Below are positions 1-7,063 of a stretch of DNA of 28,294 nt, piece after piece. Position numbers and translations under genes: made by a program. The notes under the pieces are model-generated. The model saw nothing but the letters and a program-made list of their open reading frames with translations, was not told where the DNA came from and did no database searches. Source of the DNA: RGIG7213 sp045652135 (lineage in GTDB: Bacteria > Bacillota > Clostridia > Oscillospirales > CAG-272). Each line of letters begins with the position of its first letter. The first letter of the stretch is position 1. The stretch is from the NCBI GenBank assembly GCA_045652135.1, contig JAZRTS010000112.1, positions 1 to 28,294 of the forward strand, written 5' to 3'.

Positions 1-66
1 TCTCCTTTTTAATATTTTTTTAGCTTATCCTGATGTCATTATAACAAAGGTTTTTTTATTTGTCAA
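1..66 (-). promoter_or_regulatory. Strong promoter and ribosome binding site for a gene beyond the left edge
   Basis: Read on the minus strand there is a TTGACA -35 box (61-66), a 17-base spacer and a TATAAT -10 box (38-43). The -10 is preceded by TG-N (extended -10). About 35 bases downstream, at positions 1-6, lies AGGAGA, a good Shine-Dalgarno sequence, so the start codon should sit a few bases outside the window. The consensus match is seen directly; the existence of the gene is inferred. Confidence 0.72.
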
Positions 67-598
67 TACTATTGATAAAAAAAAATACGAATTTACATTT
101 GCTATTTTGTTCTTTTTATCGCCAAAATGTTCACAAATACACATATTATTATCTATTTATTAATTATATCGTTATTATATATATTGTATTTATTTATATT
201 TACATTTTTAAAAATATATAAATGCCACTTTATATGTTGTACACGGACAATCATTGTGTACATTTTTTAAGGGTAAAATTTGTTTACTATGCACAAAGCC
301 GGATATGGGAAGAATTTAATACAAAAAATGAGCTTATACTGCCGTATTTAAAATGAAAGCAATGTATAACCGCCGTCCCGGTCGACGGCTTACTCCGCCC
401 ATCGTCGGTCGGGCTGAAAGCCCACGGAAACATTTGAAAATTGCAAACTCGCCCTACCGCCCAAATGTGGCAAGCATTATTTTAAATTCTTCTCGTGCAG
501 TTGACAAAGCCAACTGATCGGCGAACCGCTACGTTGGGGTGCTCAACAGCAAAAACCTCTACTTCCCCCCAGATCAGCCTGTGATTTTCTCTGAGCAA
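67..598. other. Non-coding region: AT-rich stretch, then a GC-rich hairpin island
   Basis: I find no convincing gene here. Positions 67-360 are very AT-rich and low in complexity. They contain one inverted repeat with arms TGTACAC (238-244) and GTGTACA (256-262), followed by six T. Positions 362-560 change abruptly to GC-rich, with several short hairpins: CCGTC/GACGG near 373-388, GGGCT/AGCCC near 410-423, and CAGTTG/CAACTG at 498-516. The last matches a motif in the intergenic region near 21054. This looks like decayed intergenic repeat material rather than coding sequence; an open frame across 539-973 lacks a ribosome binding site and overlaps real genes on the other strand. Confidence 0.5.
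500..516. repeat. Copy A of a 17-bp intergenic inverted-repeat motif
   Basis: GTTGACAAAGCCAACTG matches 21054-21070 at 16 of 17 positions. In both copies an ACGT...GGTGC-like string follows on the right after a short gap. Copy A forms a CAGTTG/CAACTG stem with a 7-base loop. With only two copies in view, a family of dispersed repeats is an inference. Confidence 0.4.
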
Positions 599-627
599 AA
601 AAAACGTGTGCGATGCACACGTTTTTT
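599..627 (-). terminator. Rho-independent terminator of the capA-prs unit
   Basis: A perfect 13-bp stem (599-611 with 615-627), GC-rich near a 3-base loop and with an A6/T6 base, lies 4 bases after the stop of the minus-strand gene ending at 632. It can work in both directions, but only the minus-strand unit runs into it. Confidence 0.9.
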
Positions 628-631
628 GGAG

Positions 632-931
632 TTATTCCGCGTTTGCTCTTTCAAGCCAGATGAGTCCTATGTCGAACGCATCGTAAAGTCCCTGCTTCTC
701 GCCCTGTCTGTAGAGCTTTTTGTCAGCGGGAGCCGCAGGGTCAGTGCTGATGACCTGAACAATTACTCTGTCAGGCACTTCGGCATCGCCTATTTTTTTA
801 TTTGTAAGTATTATAAGGAAAAGTATATATTTATCCTCCATACTGCCGTAGCAGATGGCATTCTTCTCACGCACAAGGGGCTTGCCCTTGTACATCAGAT
901 ACTTTCCGTCGAGAACAGCTTTTTGTGCCAC
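632..931 (-). CDS. Small protein of unknown function, last gene of the prs unit
   Basis: I do not recognise the family with certainty. It is a 99-residue soluble protein with no signal peptide and no membrane helix. It begins at a GTG with AAGGGAG about 8 bases upstream, 13 bases after the prs stop, so it is very probably co-transcribed and perhaps translationally coupled. The order of predicted elements is a short beta-rich N-terminal part (DGKYLMYKGKPLVREKN), a hydrophobic strand KYILFLIILTNKK near residues 34-46, a strand RVIVQVIST, and a C-terminal amphipathic helix ending WLERANAE. Strand-rich architecture and position directly before the terminator suggest a genuine gene. No catalytic motif is visible, and I assign no function. 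Confidence 0.75.
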   Translation of the reverse strand: MAQKAVLDGKYLMYKGKPLVREKNAICYGSMEDKYILFLIILTNKKIGDAEVPDRVIVQVISTDPAAPADKKLYRQGEKQGLYDAFDIGLIWLERANAE

Positions 932-944
932 TGTATTTTCTCCC

Positions 945-2057
945 TTAATTTTTATTTTTTACCCTCGCCATAAGATTATGAATTCTTGTAACGGGATTAA
1001 GCAGTTCACTTATGGTCATATCACGGTTGAGCGTGTCAATGATATAAGCAACATACTTGCACATATTTACCTCCTGATACCAAGGACGCGCCAAAAGTTC
1101 AGGTGTGCGGTAAATGAGGTTTGTTGTGAATATTTTATGTATATATCCGTCTTCGTATGCTTTATCGAATTTTTCAAGTCCGTTACAGAAAAGTCCGAAC
1201 GAAACGAATACGAATATACGCTTTGCGCCTTTTTCCTTGAGCTTATACGCAATATCGATAACAGATTCGCCAGAGGATATCATATCGTCAACGATGATAA
1301 CGTCTTTACCTGTTACATCGTTTCCGAGGAATTCGTGCGCCTCGATGGGATTTCTTCCGTCAACGATAACGGTATAGTTTCTTCTCTTATAGAACATACC
1401 GAGTTCAAGGCCGAGGACAGATGAATAGTACATACATCTGCTCATACCTCCCTCATCAGGAGAAATGATCATCGTATCGCCTGCTTCAAGGGAAGCATCG
1501 GGAATATTTTTAACAAACGCCTTAATCATCTGGTATGTAGGCTGTACGCTGTCAAATCCGCAAAGCGGAACAGCATTCTGTACACGGGGGTCGTGCGCAT
1601 CAAACGTGATGATATTTGAAACGCCCATATTTACCATTTCCTGAAGCGCGATAGCACAGTCAAGAGATTCTCTTGCAGAGCGTTTATGCTGTCTGCCCTC
1701 GTAGAGCATCGGCATAATTACGGAAATTCTGCGACCTTTTCCTTCGATTGCTCCGATTATTCTTTTAAGATCCGAAAAATGATCATCGGGAGACATGGGA
1801 ACCTTTCTGTCGTACATCTTGTACTCAACACCGTAGTTGAAGCAGTCACAAATAATGTACACGTCCTTGCCTCTTTGTGATTCGTGGAGTATCGCCTTTG
1901 CTTCACCCGTTCCGAATCTGGGGCATATTGCCTCTATGCTGTACGACTCAGCCTCATGCCCTCTCCATTCACACACATACTTATCGACCTGCTTTGTAAA
2001 ATCCTCGCATCCGCGCATTCCTATTATTTGCAGATCTCCGTAAGGTAATTCACTCAT
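945..2057 (-). CDS. prs: Ribose-phosphate pyrophosphokinase (PRPP synthetase), long form
   Basis: This cytosolic enzyme transfers pyrophosphate from ATP to ribose 5-phosphate to make PRPP for purine, pyrimidine, histidine, tryptophan and NAD synthesis. Visible motifs are the Y-x-GRQ-like ATP loop (MLYEGRQHKRSARES, about residues 118-132), the metal-binding DAHDPRVQNA segment (153-162), the flexible-loop KRR (224-226) and the PRPP-binding signature VIIVDDMISSGES (253-265). At 370 residues it is about 50 longer than the common 315-residue enzyme, through a longer N-terminus and a C-terminal extension after residue 300. All key motifs are present, so it is probably active. The ATG start has GAGGAAAA upstream. 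It follows the SIS gene by 21 bases and precedes the small 99-residue gene by 13 bases. Confidence 0.93.
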   Translation of the reverse strand: MSELPYGDLQIIGMRGCEDFTKQVDKYVCEWRGHEAESYSIEAICPRFGTGEAKAILHESQRGKDVYIICDCFNYGVEYKMYDRKVPMSPDDHFSDLKRIIGAIEGKGRRISVIMPMLYEGRQHKRSARESLDCAIALQEMVNMGVSNIITFDAHDPRVQNAVPLCGFDSVQPTYQMIKAFVKNIPDASLEAGDTMIISPDEGGMSRCMYYSSVLGLELGMFYKRRNYTVIVDGRNPIEAHEFLGNDVTGKDVIIVDDMISSGESVIDIAYKLKEKGAKRIFVFVSFGLFCNGLEKFDKAYEDGYIHKIFTTNLIYRTPELLARPWYQEVNMCKYVAYIIDTLNRDMTISELLNPVTRIHNLMARVKNKN

Positions 2058-2078
2058 TTCCGTTTTCCTCGCTTTCAG

Positions 2079-3119
2079 TTATTTGGTAATCGTTATCTTT
2101 TTCAGAACAGCTGAGCTGTTGGGGTCTATTCCTTTAACATCCGCAAGACAGCACGCAAACAGCTGCATAACGGGTGCCATAAAGAAGGGTGATACAAGAT
2201 CGCTTCCGAGATTCGGCACTTTTATCGAAAATCTTTCCTTTTCGGCAAGTCTTTCATTATCGGTAATTACAAGCACCTCAGCACCGATCTCGTGCAGACA
2301 CTCTATCATAGCAATCGAATCGTCATAAACGGGACCTTCAGCCGCAAGAATGATAACAAGCGAATCCTCCTCCACCTGTGCCAGCGGTCCGTGATAGAAA
2401 TCGCTTATAGCATTACCTTTCATACGTATCTTGTTCGTTTCAAGTATCTTGAGTGCGCCCTCAAGCGCTATGGGATATGTCATTCCGCGTCCGAGAACGA
2501 ATGCACTGTCAAGATATCTGTATCTCTCGCATATTTTGGCGACCGATGTGGGAATGTACGAAAGCATTGAACCGAGTGCAAGCGGAACTTTATCAAGAAG
2601 CGCAGGCAAAGTATTATTTTTCGTTATTTCCGCACAGAGCTGTGCCAAAATATACATCTGAGATGTAAATGTTTTTGTCGCCGCAATGCTCTTTTCATCG
2701 CCTGCGGCACAGAAAAGATGGTATTTCGCCTCTTTTGCAAGAGGTGAATCTTCATCATTCGTAACAGCAACAGTCAGCTTTCCCTGTGCATTTGCCTGAC
2801 GGATAACACTTAAAACGTCCTCCGCCTTGCCGGACTGAGAAACACCGATAACTGCCGTATTTGAAAATTTTATTTCGGCGCCGTATTTCGACACCGCACT
2901 CGGTGTACCGAGTGTACACGGAATACCTCCGCATATTGCAAACAGATACTGCGCATATATACAAGCGTGGTCGCTTGTTCCTCTTGCGACGAAATATACG
3001 CTGTCAAGCTCAAGACTTCTGAACTCATCCGCTATCTGTACAAATTTTTCTTTATTTTTTCTTTTAATGCCGTCAAGCACATTCGGCTGCTGCATTATTT
3101 CATCAAAAAGTAATGACAT
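2079..3119 (-). CDS. SIS-domain sugar-phosphate isomerase/deaminase, GlmS-isomerase-like
   Basis: A 346-residue protein with two SIS (sugar isomerase) domains and no glutaminase domain, so it equals the C-terminal half of glucosamine-6-phosphate synthase. The sugar-phosphate loop SQSGKAEDVLSVIRQA (about 94-109) and the AATKTFTSQ segment match GlmS. The second SIS domain shows LGRGMTYPIALEGALKILE and the HGPLAQVEE element carrying the histidine used for ring opening in GlmS. Stand-alone proteins of this type act as amino-sugar phosphate deaminases/isomerases or as deglycases of fructosamine phosphates. The sequence alone does not decide between them. GAGG lies 8 bases before the ATG. It lies 14 bases after a CapA-type lipoprotein gene and 21 bases before prs, so co-transcription is likely. 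Confidence 0.85.
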   Translation of the reverse strand: MSLLFDEIMQQPNVLDGIKRKNKEKFVQIADEFRSLELDSVYFVARGTSDHACIYAQYLFAICGGIPCTLGTPSAVSKYGAEIKFSNTAVIGVSQSGKAEDVLSVIRQANAQGKLTVAVTNDEDSPLAKEAKYHLFCAAGDEKSIAATKTFTSQMYILAQLCAEITKNNTLPALLDKVPLALGSMLSYIPTSVAKICERYRYLDSAFVLGRGMTYPIALEGALKILETNKIRMKGNAISDFYHGPLAQVEEDSLVIILAAEGPVYDDSIAMIECLHEIGAEVLVITDNERLAEKERFSIKVPNLGSDLVSPFFMAPVMQLFACCLADVKGIDPNSSAVLKKITITK

Positions 3120-3133
3120 AAAGTTAAAACCTC

Positions 3134-4444
3134 TTACTTCAAAAATTCAGGCAGATATTCTGTCGGCACATTGTCTGTTATGTAAGACTTCAACTTGTCA
3201 AGAGTTACTGTCTTTGACTCATTTTCGTTACAGCCGTGTGATTTTGCCATTTTTTCTGTATAATTTTCCATAAGGTAAACAGCAATATCGCCCCTGTGTT
3301 CAAGGCCTTTGCCGCTTGGCGCAGGTGAATAATGCGTTACCGTGGGTATAACCTTTACATTTTTGATGTACGGCTCACCCTCATTTGTAACGATGTCAAA
3401 CGATACCATCATTCCCACCATATTTCTCGCGTACAGCATCGTGGAAAGAAAATTTCCAAGAGAATAAACGCAGAGCGTTTTTCCGTTTTCCGTTTCTATC
3501 CATTCTATTGTCTGAACAACGTGAGGATGGTGACCGATTATAGCATCAGCGCCCCATTTTGCAAGATCCTCTGCTATACTTTTCTGGGTGCTGTTGACAT
3601 CAAATTTATCTTCTTTGCCCCAATGCATCGAAACGATAACGAAGTCGGCAACATCTTTTGCGGCTTTTATCTGTTTCTCTGCTGTTTTTTCATTGTAGTA
3701 TGTATATTTCGCGTATTCACTTTTATTTACGGATGACGGCGCGCCGTTTATTATGTCCGTATAGGCGAGAAGCGCGATTTTAAATCCGTCCTGCTCAAAC
3801 ACGGCGATATTCATTCCGTCAGACTCGGAAAGATCCGCGCCTATCTGTATTACAGGCTTATCATTCCAATAATTGACCGTGTCAACAATTCCGTCATCGT
3901 TTTTGTCGAGCATATGGTTGTTTGCCGTAACGATAACATTAAAGCCTGCGTTCATAACCGCTTCGCCAAGCTCAACAGGAGAGGCGAAACGAGGATATCC
4001 CGATGCCGTTTCATTTGTGCGTATCTGTGACTCCTGATTTATGAGTGCCAGATCAGATGATTTTACAACATCTCTTATATCATCATACATCGAGTCAAAG
4101 TAATACTTTTTATCATATCCGTCCTTGCCGTTTGCAAGCGTTTTTGCATAAGTGAAAACTGCCTCGTGTGCAAGGTTATCGCCTGCGGCGATAACGGAAA
4201 TGATACCGTCGCCCTCATCTTCGGGCGGTAATGCTACTGTAGTGTCCGCCGTCTGTGCCGAATTTTCCGTAACATCGGCTATGCTGTCAGTTGCGGTGTC
4301 AGATACACTCTCATTCGGCATTACAGTGTCCGAATCATCGCTTGTTTTCACATCGCTTGTTTTCACATCGGTTGATGAACAAGCCGTACAAAAAAACGTA
4401 AGGCACATGAAAAGTGAAATGATTTTCGTAAAATTCTTTTTCAT
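3134..4444 (-). CDS. CapA-family (PGA_cap) lipoprotein, copy 1
   Basis: A 436-residue predicted lipoprotein of the CapA/PgsA metallophosphatase-like family, whose members act in poly-gamma-glutamate capsule synthesis or other envelope tasks. I chose the ATG at 4444 because it starts a clear type II signal peptide (MKKNFTKIISLFMCLTFFCTAC, lipobox Cys about 22); a longer in-frame reading from 4597 would lie inside the upstream gene. A Ser/Thr/Asp-rich linker contains a doubled VKTSD (15-bp DNA repeat, 4336-4365). Family motifs follow in order: AAGDNLAHEAV, INQESQI, TANNHMLDKNDDG, VSMHWGKE, IGHHPHVVQ, YSLGNFLS. These include the His, Asn and Asp residues of a two-metal calcineurin-like site. It is a tandem paralogue of the next gene upstream and ends with the same SYITDN...LP..LK tail. 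Confidence 0.88.
   Translation of the reverse strand: MKKNFTKIISLFMCLTFFCTACSSTDVKTSDVKTSDDSDTVMPNESVSDTATDSIADVTENSAQTADTTVALPPEDEGDGIISVIAAGDNLAHEAVFTYAKTLANGKDGYDKKYYFDSMYDDIRDVVKSSDLALINQESQIRTNETASGYPRFASPVELGEAVMNAGFNVIVTANNHMLDKNDDGIVDTVNYWNDKPVIQIGADLSESDGMNIAVFEQDGFKIALLAYTDIINGAPSSVNKSEYAKYTYYNEKTAEKQIKAAKDVADFVIVSMHWGKEDKFDVNSTQKSIAEDLAKWGADAIIGHHPHVVQTIEWIETENGKTLCVYSLGNFLSTMLYARNMVGMMVSFDIVTNEGEPYIKNVKVIPTVTHYSPAPSGKGLEHRGDIAVYLMENYTEKMAKSHGCNENESKTVTLDKLKSYITDNVPTEYLPEFLK
4336..4365. repeat. 15-bp direct repeat, two copies, within the CapA copy 1 linker
   Basis: CATCGCTTGTTTTCA occurs twice back to back (4336-4350, 4351-4365) with a partial third copy starting CATCG. It keeps the reading frame and encodes VKTSD twice just after the lipobox. 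It is probably a slippage-prone linker. Confidence 0.8.
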
Positions 4445-4458
4445 TTTATTTATCTCGG

Positions 4459-5664
4459 TTACTTGAGGTAATCGGGTAAAAATTCCTCTGAAATATTGTC
4501 CGTGATATACGATTTGAATGTTTCCTCGTCGCTGGGAGAGTTGCATCCGTGGTTTACCGCAAGAAAACGTGTGTAGTTTTCCATAAGATATACACATACA
4601 CCGTCACGGCTCTTTGTATAATAAGTCACCGTCGGTATGACCTTGACATTTGTTACATAAACGTCGTCATTTTCCGAAACAATGTCAAATCCGAGCATCA
4701 TTCCAACCATATTGTATGAGCCTGTCATCGTGGAAAGGAAATTTCCGAGGGAATAAACGCAGAGCGTTTTGTTTCCGCCCGCTTCTATCCATTCAACAGA
4801 CTGGACAACGTGGGGGTGGTGACCAAGAATTACATCAGCGCCGCATCTTGTAAGGTGCTTTGCCGCTGTCTTCTGAGTATTGTTGACCGTGAATGTGTTT
4901 TCCTCACCCCAGTGCATTGAAACGATAACAACATCGGCAAGCTCCTTCGCCTTTTTTATCTGCTTTTCGGCAACGTGGGGGTTGTAATACGTATAATCAG
5001 CGTAATCACTGTTTTTTAAAGAACCGTTCAGCACGTCAGTATAAGCCAGAAGGGCAATTTTAATGCCTTCCTTTTCGAAAACGGCAATATCCATTCCGTC
5101 TTCCTCTGACATATCCGTGCCTATCTGAATCACGGGCTTGTCTTTCCAATAGTTGTAAGAGCCGACAAGTCCGTCATCGCCTTTGTCAAGCATATGGTTG
5201 TTGGCTGTAACAATAGCATTAAAGCCGAGGTCCATAAGCGTTTTGCCCATTTCAACGGGTGTACAGAATTCGGGATATCCGCCGGGGGTAAATCCCTCAC
5301 CGCATATCTGCGATTCCTGATTGATAATGGCAAGGTCAGCAGCGCCTATAACGTCCTTGACATCGTCATACATCGGCGCGAAGAAATATTCGCCCCTTTT
5401 TGTTTTGTTGGGGTTTTTACGTCCTCGTGACAAGGCATCATTTAATACAGCATCGTGCACGAGGTTGTCGCCTGCCGCGATCACTGATACAACTCCGTCA
5501 GTTTCCTCGGGCGGAAGCGTTTCGGCATCAGTTACCTCATCAGTGACAGCTATAGTATCGGTTATTGCTCCGGTCGATTCTACGTTTCCGGTGCAAGCGG
5601 TAAAAGAAAGCAAAAGCGCACAGCACAACGCTGATGATAAAATTCTTCTTGTTAATTTATTCAT
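4459..5664 (-). CDS. CapA-family (PGA_cap) lipoprotein, copy 2
   Basis: A 401-residue predicted lipoprotein, paralogous to the next downstream gene. The N-terminus is a type II signal peptide with lipobox LSFTAC (Cys about 24), followed by a Thr/Glu-rich linker, so the protein should be tethered outside the membrane. The metallophosphatase-like motifs are complete: AAGDNLVHDAV, INQESQI, TANNHMLDKGDDG, VSMHWGEE, LGHHPHVVQ, YSLGNFLS. It is the first gene of the unit, 14 bases upstream of its paralogue, with an extended -10 promoter just before it. No clear Shine-Dalgarno lies at the usual distance; AAGGAA is about 20 bases upstream of the ATG. The substrate is unknown: poly-gamma-glutamate is only the family's best-known link, and no other capsule genes are in view. 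Confidence 0.87.
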   Translation of the reverse strand: MNKLTRRILSSALCCALLLSFTACTGNVESTGAITDTIAVTDEVTDAETLPPEETDGVVSVIAAGDNLVHDAVLNDALSRGRKNPNKTKRGEYFFAPMYDDVKDVIGAADLAIINQESQICGEGFTPGGYPEFCTPVEMGKTLMDLGFNAIVTANNHMLDKGDDGLVGSYNYWKDKPVIQIGTDMSEEDGMDIAVFEKEGIKIALLAYTDVLNGSLKNSDYADYTYYNPHVAEKQIKKAKELADVVIVSMHWGEENTFTVNNTQKTAAKHLTRCGADVILGHHPHVVQSVEWIEAGGNKTLCVYSLGNFLSTMTGSYNMVGMMLGFDIVSENDDVYVTNVKVIPTVTYYTKSRDGVCVYLMENYTRFLAVNHGCNSPSDEETFKSYITDNISEEFLPDYLK

Positions 5665-5690
5665 ATAATATATGTATTTATAAATTCCTT

Positions 5691-5696
5691 ATTATA
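5691..5696 (-). promoter_or_regulatory. Extended -10 promoter for the capA-SIS-prs unit
   Basis: On the minus strand TG-T-TATAAT gives an extended -10 box about 27 bases before the ATG at 5664. The -35 region 17 bases upstream (TCGTGA) is poor, as is common for extended -10 promoters. The untranslated leader would be only about 20 bases. Confidence 0.55.
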
Positions 5697-5733
5697 ACAA
5701 ATGAATACGGTAATCACGAACAAAACCCACGCA

Positions 5734-5766
5734 CAACGGTTGCGGTTTTGACACCCGCAACCGTTG
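5734..5766 (-). terminator. Hairpin after rhaA, probable terminator
   Basis: A perfect 12-bp GC-rich stem (CAACGGTTGCGG 5734-5745 with CCGCAACCGTTG 5755-5766, 9-base loop) lies 17 bases after the rhaA stop. The T-run after it is short and interrupted (GGGTTTTGTT), so termination may be partial. Confidence 0.6.
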
Positions 5767-5782
5767 CACGCAGGTCAATTAA

Positions 5783-7033
5783 TTATCTTGCGGAAAGAAC
5801 TGTCTTTTCGTAGTTCTTAACTTCAGCAAGCCAAGCTTCCTTTACAGGAACGCCCTGTGTTTCGCAGTAGTAATCCCAAACAGCCGCGAAAGGATATGAC
5901 TTAAGCTCTTCAAGCATAGCAAGACGTGTTGTGAAATCGCCTTCCCATTCAGCCTTTCTGAGCATATCCGTAGGTTCGAGCTTAGCAAACAGAAGTGCCT
6001 TCTGCATATTTCTTGTACCGATAGTCCAAGCTGCGATACGGTTGATGGAAGCGTCGAAGAAGTCAAGACCGATATGTACTCTCTTTTCAAATCCGCCTCT
6101 TACGATCTCCTGAGCGATAGCCTTGAGCTCGTCGTCAAAGATAACAACGTGGTCACTATCCCATCTTACGGGACGGGAAACGTGGAGAAGTACGTCGTTC
6201 ATATAGAGCATTGCGGAAGAAATCTTATCGGAGATAACTTCCGTGGGATGATAGTGGCCTGCATCAAGTGTAAGCATCTTGTTGTTAGCCATAGCGTAAG
6301 CCATATAGAATTCGTGTGAGCCTATTGTGCAGGACTCAGCGCCGATACCGAATACCTTACTTTCAACACCGCTGAGGTTGTATCTTGTATCTTCGCCTAC
6401 GAATATCTTGTCATAGGAATCCTTCAGTCTTGCTCTTGCAGCAAATCTGTCAACGGGGATATCCTTGTAGCCGTCGGGTACCCAGAAGTTTGTATAGCAC
6501 ATTGTGCCGAGCTCCTTACCGAAGTACTCAGCGATCTTTCTGGATGCGATGCAGTGCTCAACCCAGTATTCTCTTACGCTGTCATCGGGAGATGAAAGTG
6601 TAAGACCGTCTTTCATATTGGGGTGTGAGAAGCATGTGGGGTTGAAGTCAAGAGCGATATTGTTCTTCTTTGCGAAGTCGATCCAAGTTTCGAAGTGCTT
6701 GGGCTCGATAGCGTTTCTTTCAACCTTACCGCCGAGGTTATCAAGATAGATAGCGTGGAGGTTAAGTCTCTTTGTACCGGGGATAAGTGTGAATATCTTT
6801 TCGATATCAGCCTTGAGCTCGTCAATGGAGCGAGCGCGGCCGGGGTAATTACCTGTAGTCTGGATACCGCCTGTGAGGTCGCCGTCGGGATTTTCAAATC
6901 CTCTTACGTCGTCACCCTGCCAGCAGTGGATAGATACGGGTATTTCTGCAACTTCCTTAATTACCTTGTCGGTGTCGATACCGAGCTTGGCATAAGCTTC
7001 TTTTGCTATTTCATAAGCTTGCTTTACGGACAT
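5783..7033 (-). CDS. rhaA: L-rhamnose isomerase
   Basis: A 416-residue cytosolic metal-dependent TIM-barrel enzyme converting L-rhamnose to L-rhamnulose, close to the 419 residues of the Escherichia coli enzyme. The start at 7033 (MSVKQAYEIAKEAY) has AAAGGAG 9 bases upstream; a reading ten codons longer begins inside that ribosome binding site and is unlikely. Recognisable segments are SIHCWQGDDVRGFE near the N-terminus, GIGAESCTIGSHEFYMAYA, the metal-site strand TLDAGHYHPTE, RWDSDHV and HIGLDFFDASINRIAAW. The Asp and His residues expected to bind the metals are present. It follows rhaB by 30 bases and is the last gene before a hairpin. The rhamnulose-1-phosphate aldolase and a transporter are not in this window. 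Confidence 0.96.
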   Translation of the reverse strand: MSVKQAYEIAKEAYAKLGIDTDKVIKEVAEIPVSIHCWQGDDVRGFENPDGDLTGGIQTTGNYPGRARSIDELKADIEKIFTLIPGTKRLNLHAIYLDNLGGKVERNAIEPKHFETWIDFAKKNNIALDFNPTCFSHPNMKDGLTLSSPDDSVREYWVEHCIASRKIAEYFGKELGTMCYTNFWVPDGYKDIPVDRFAARARLKDSYDKIFVGEDTRYNLSGVESKVFGIGAESCTIGSHEFYMAYAMANNKMLTLDAGHYHPTEVISDKISSAMLYMNDVLLHVSRPVRWDSDHVVIFDDELKAIAQEIVRGGFEKRVHIGLDFFDASINRIAAWTIGTRNMQKALLFAKLEPTDMLRKAEWEGDFTTRLAMLEELKSYPFAAVWDYYCETQGVPVKEAWLAEVKNYEKTVLSAR

Positions 7034-7063
7034 TTTATGTTTCTCCTTTAAATTTATTTTCAA

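Noticed and set aside
855..1424. A 189-codon plus-strand frame opposite prs
   Set aside because: Antisense to a strongly conserved enzyme gene; no ribosome binding site and no domain.
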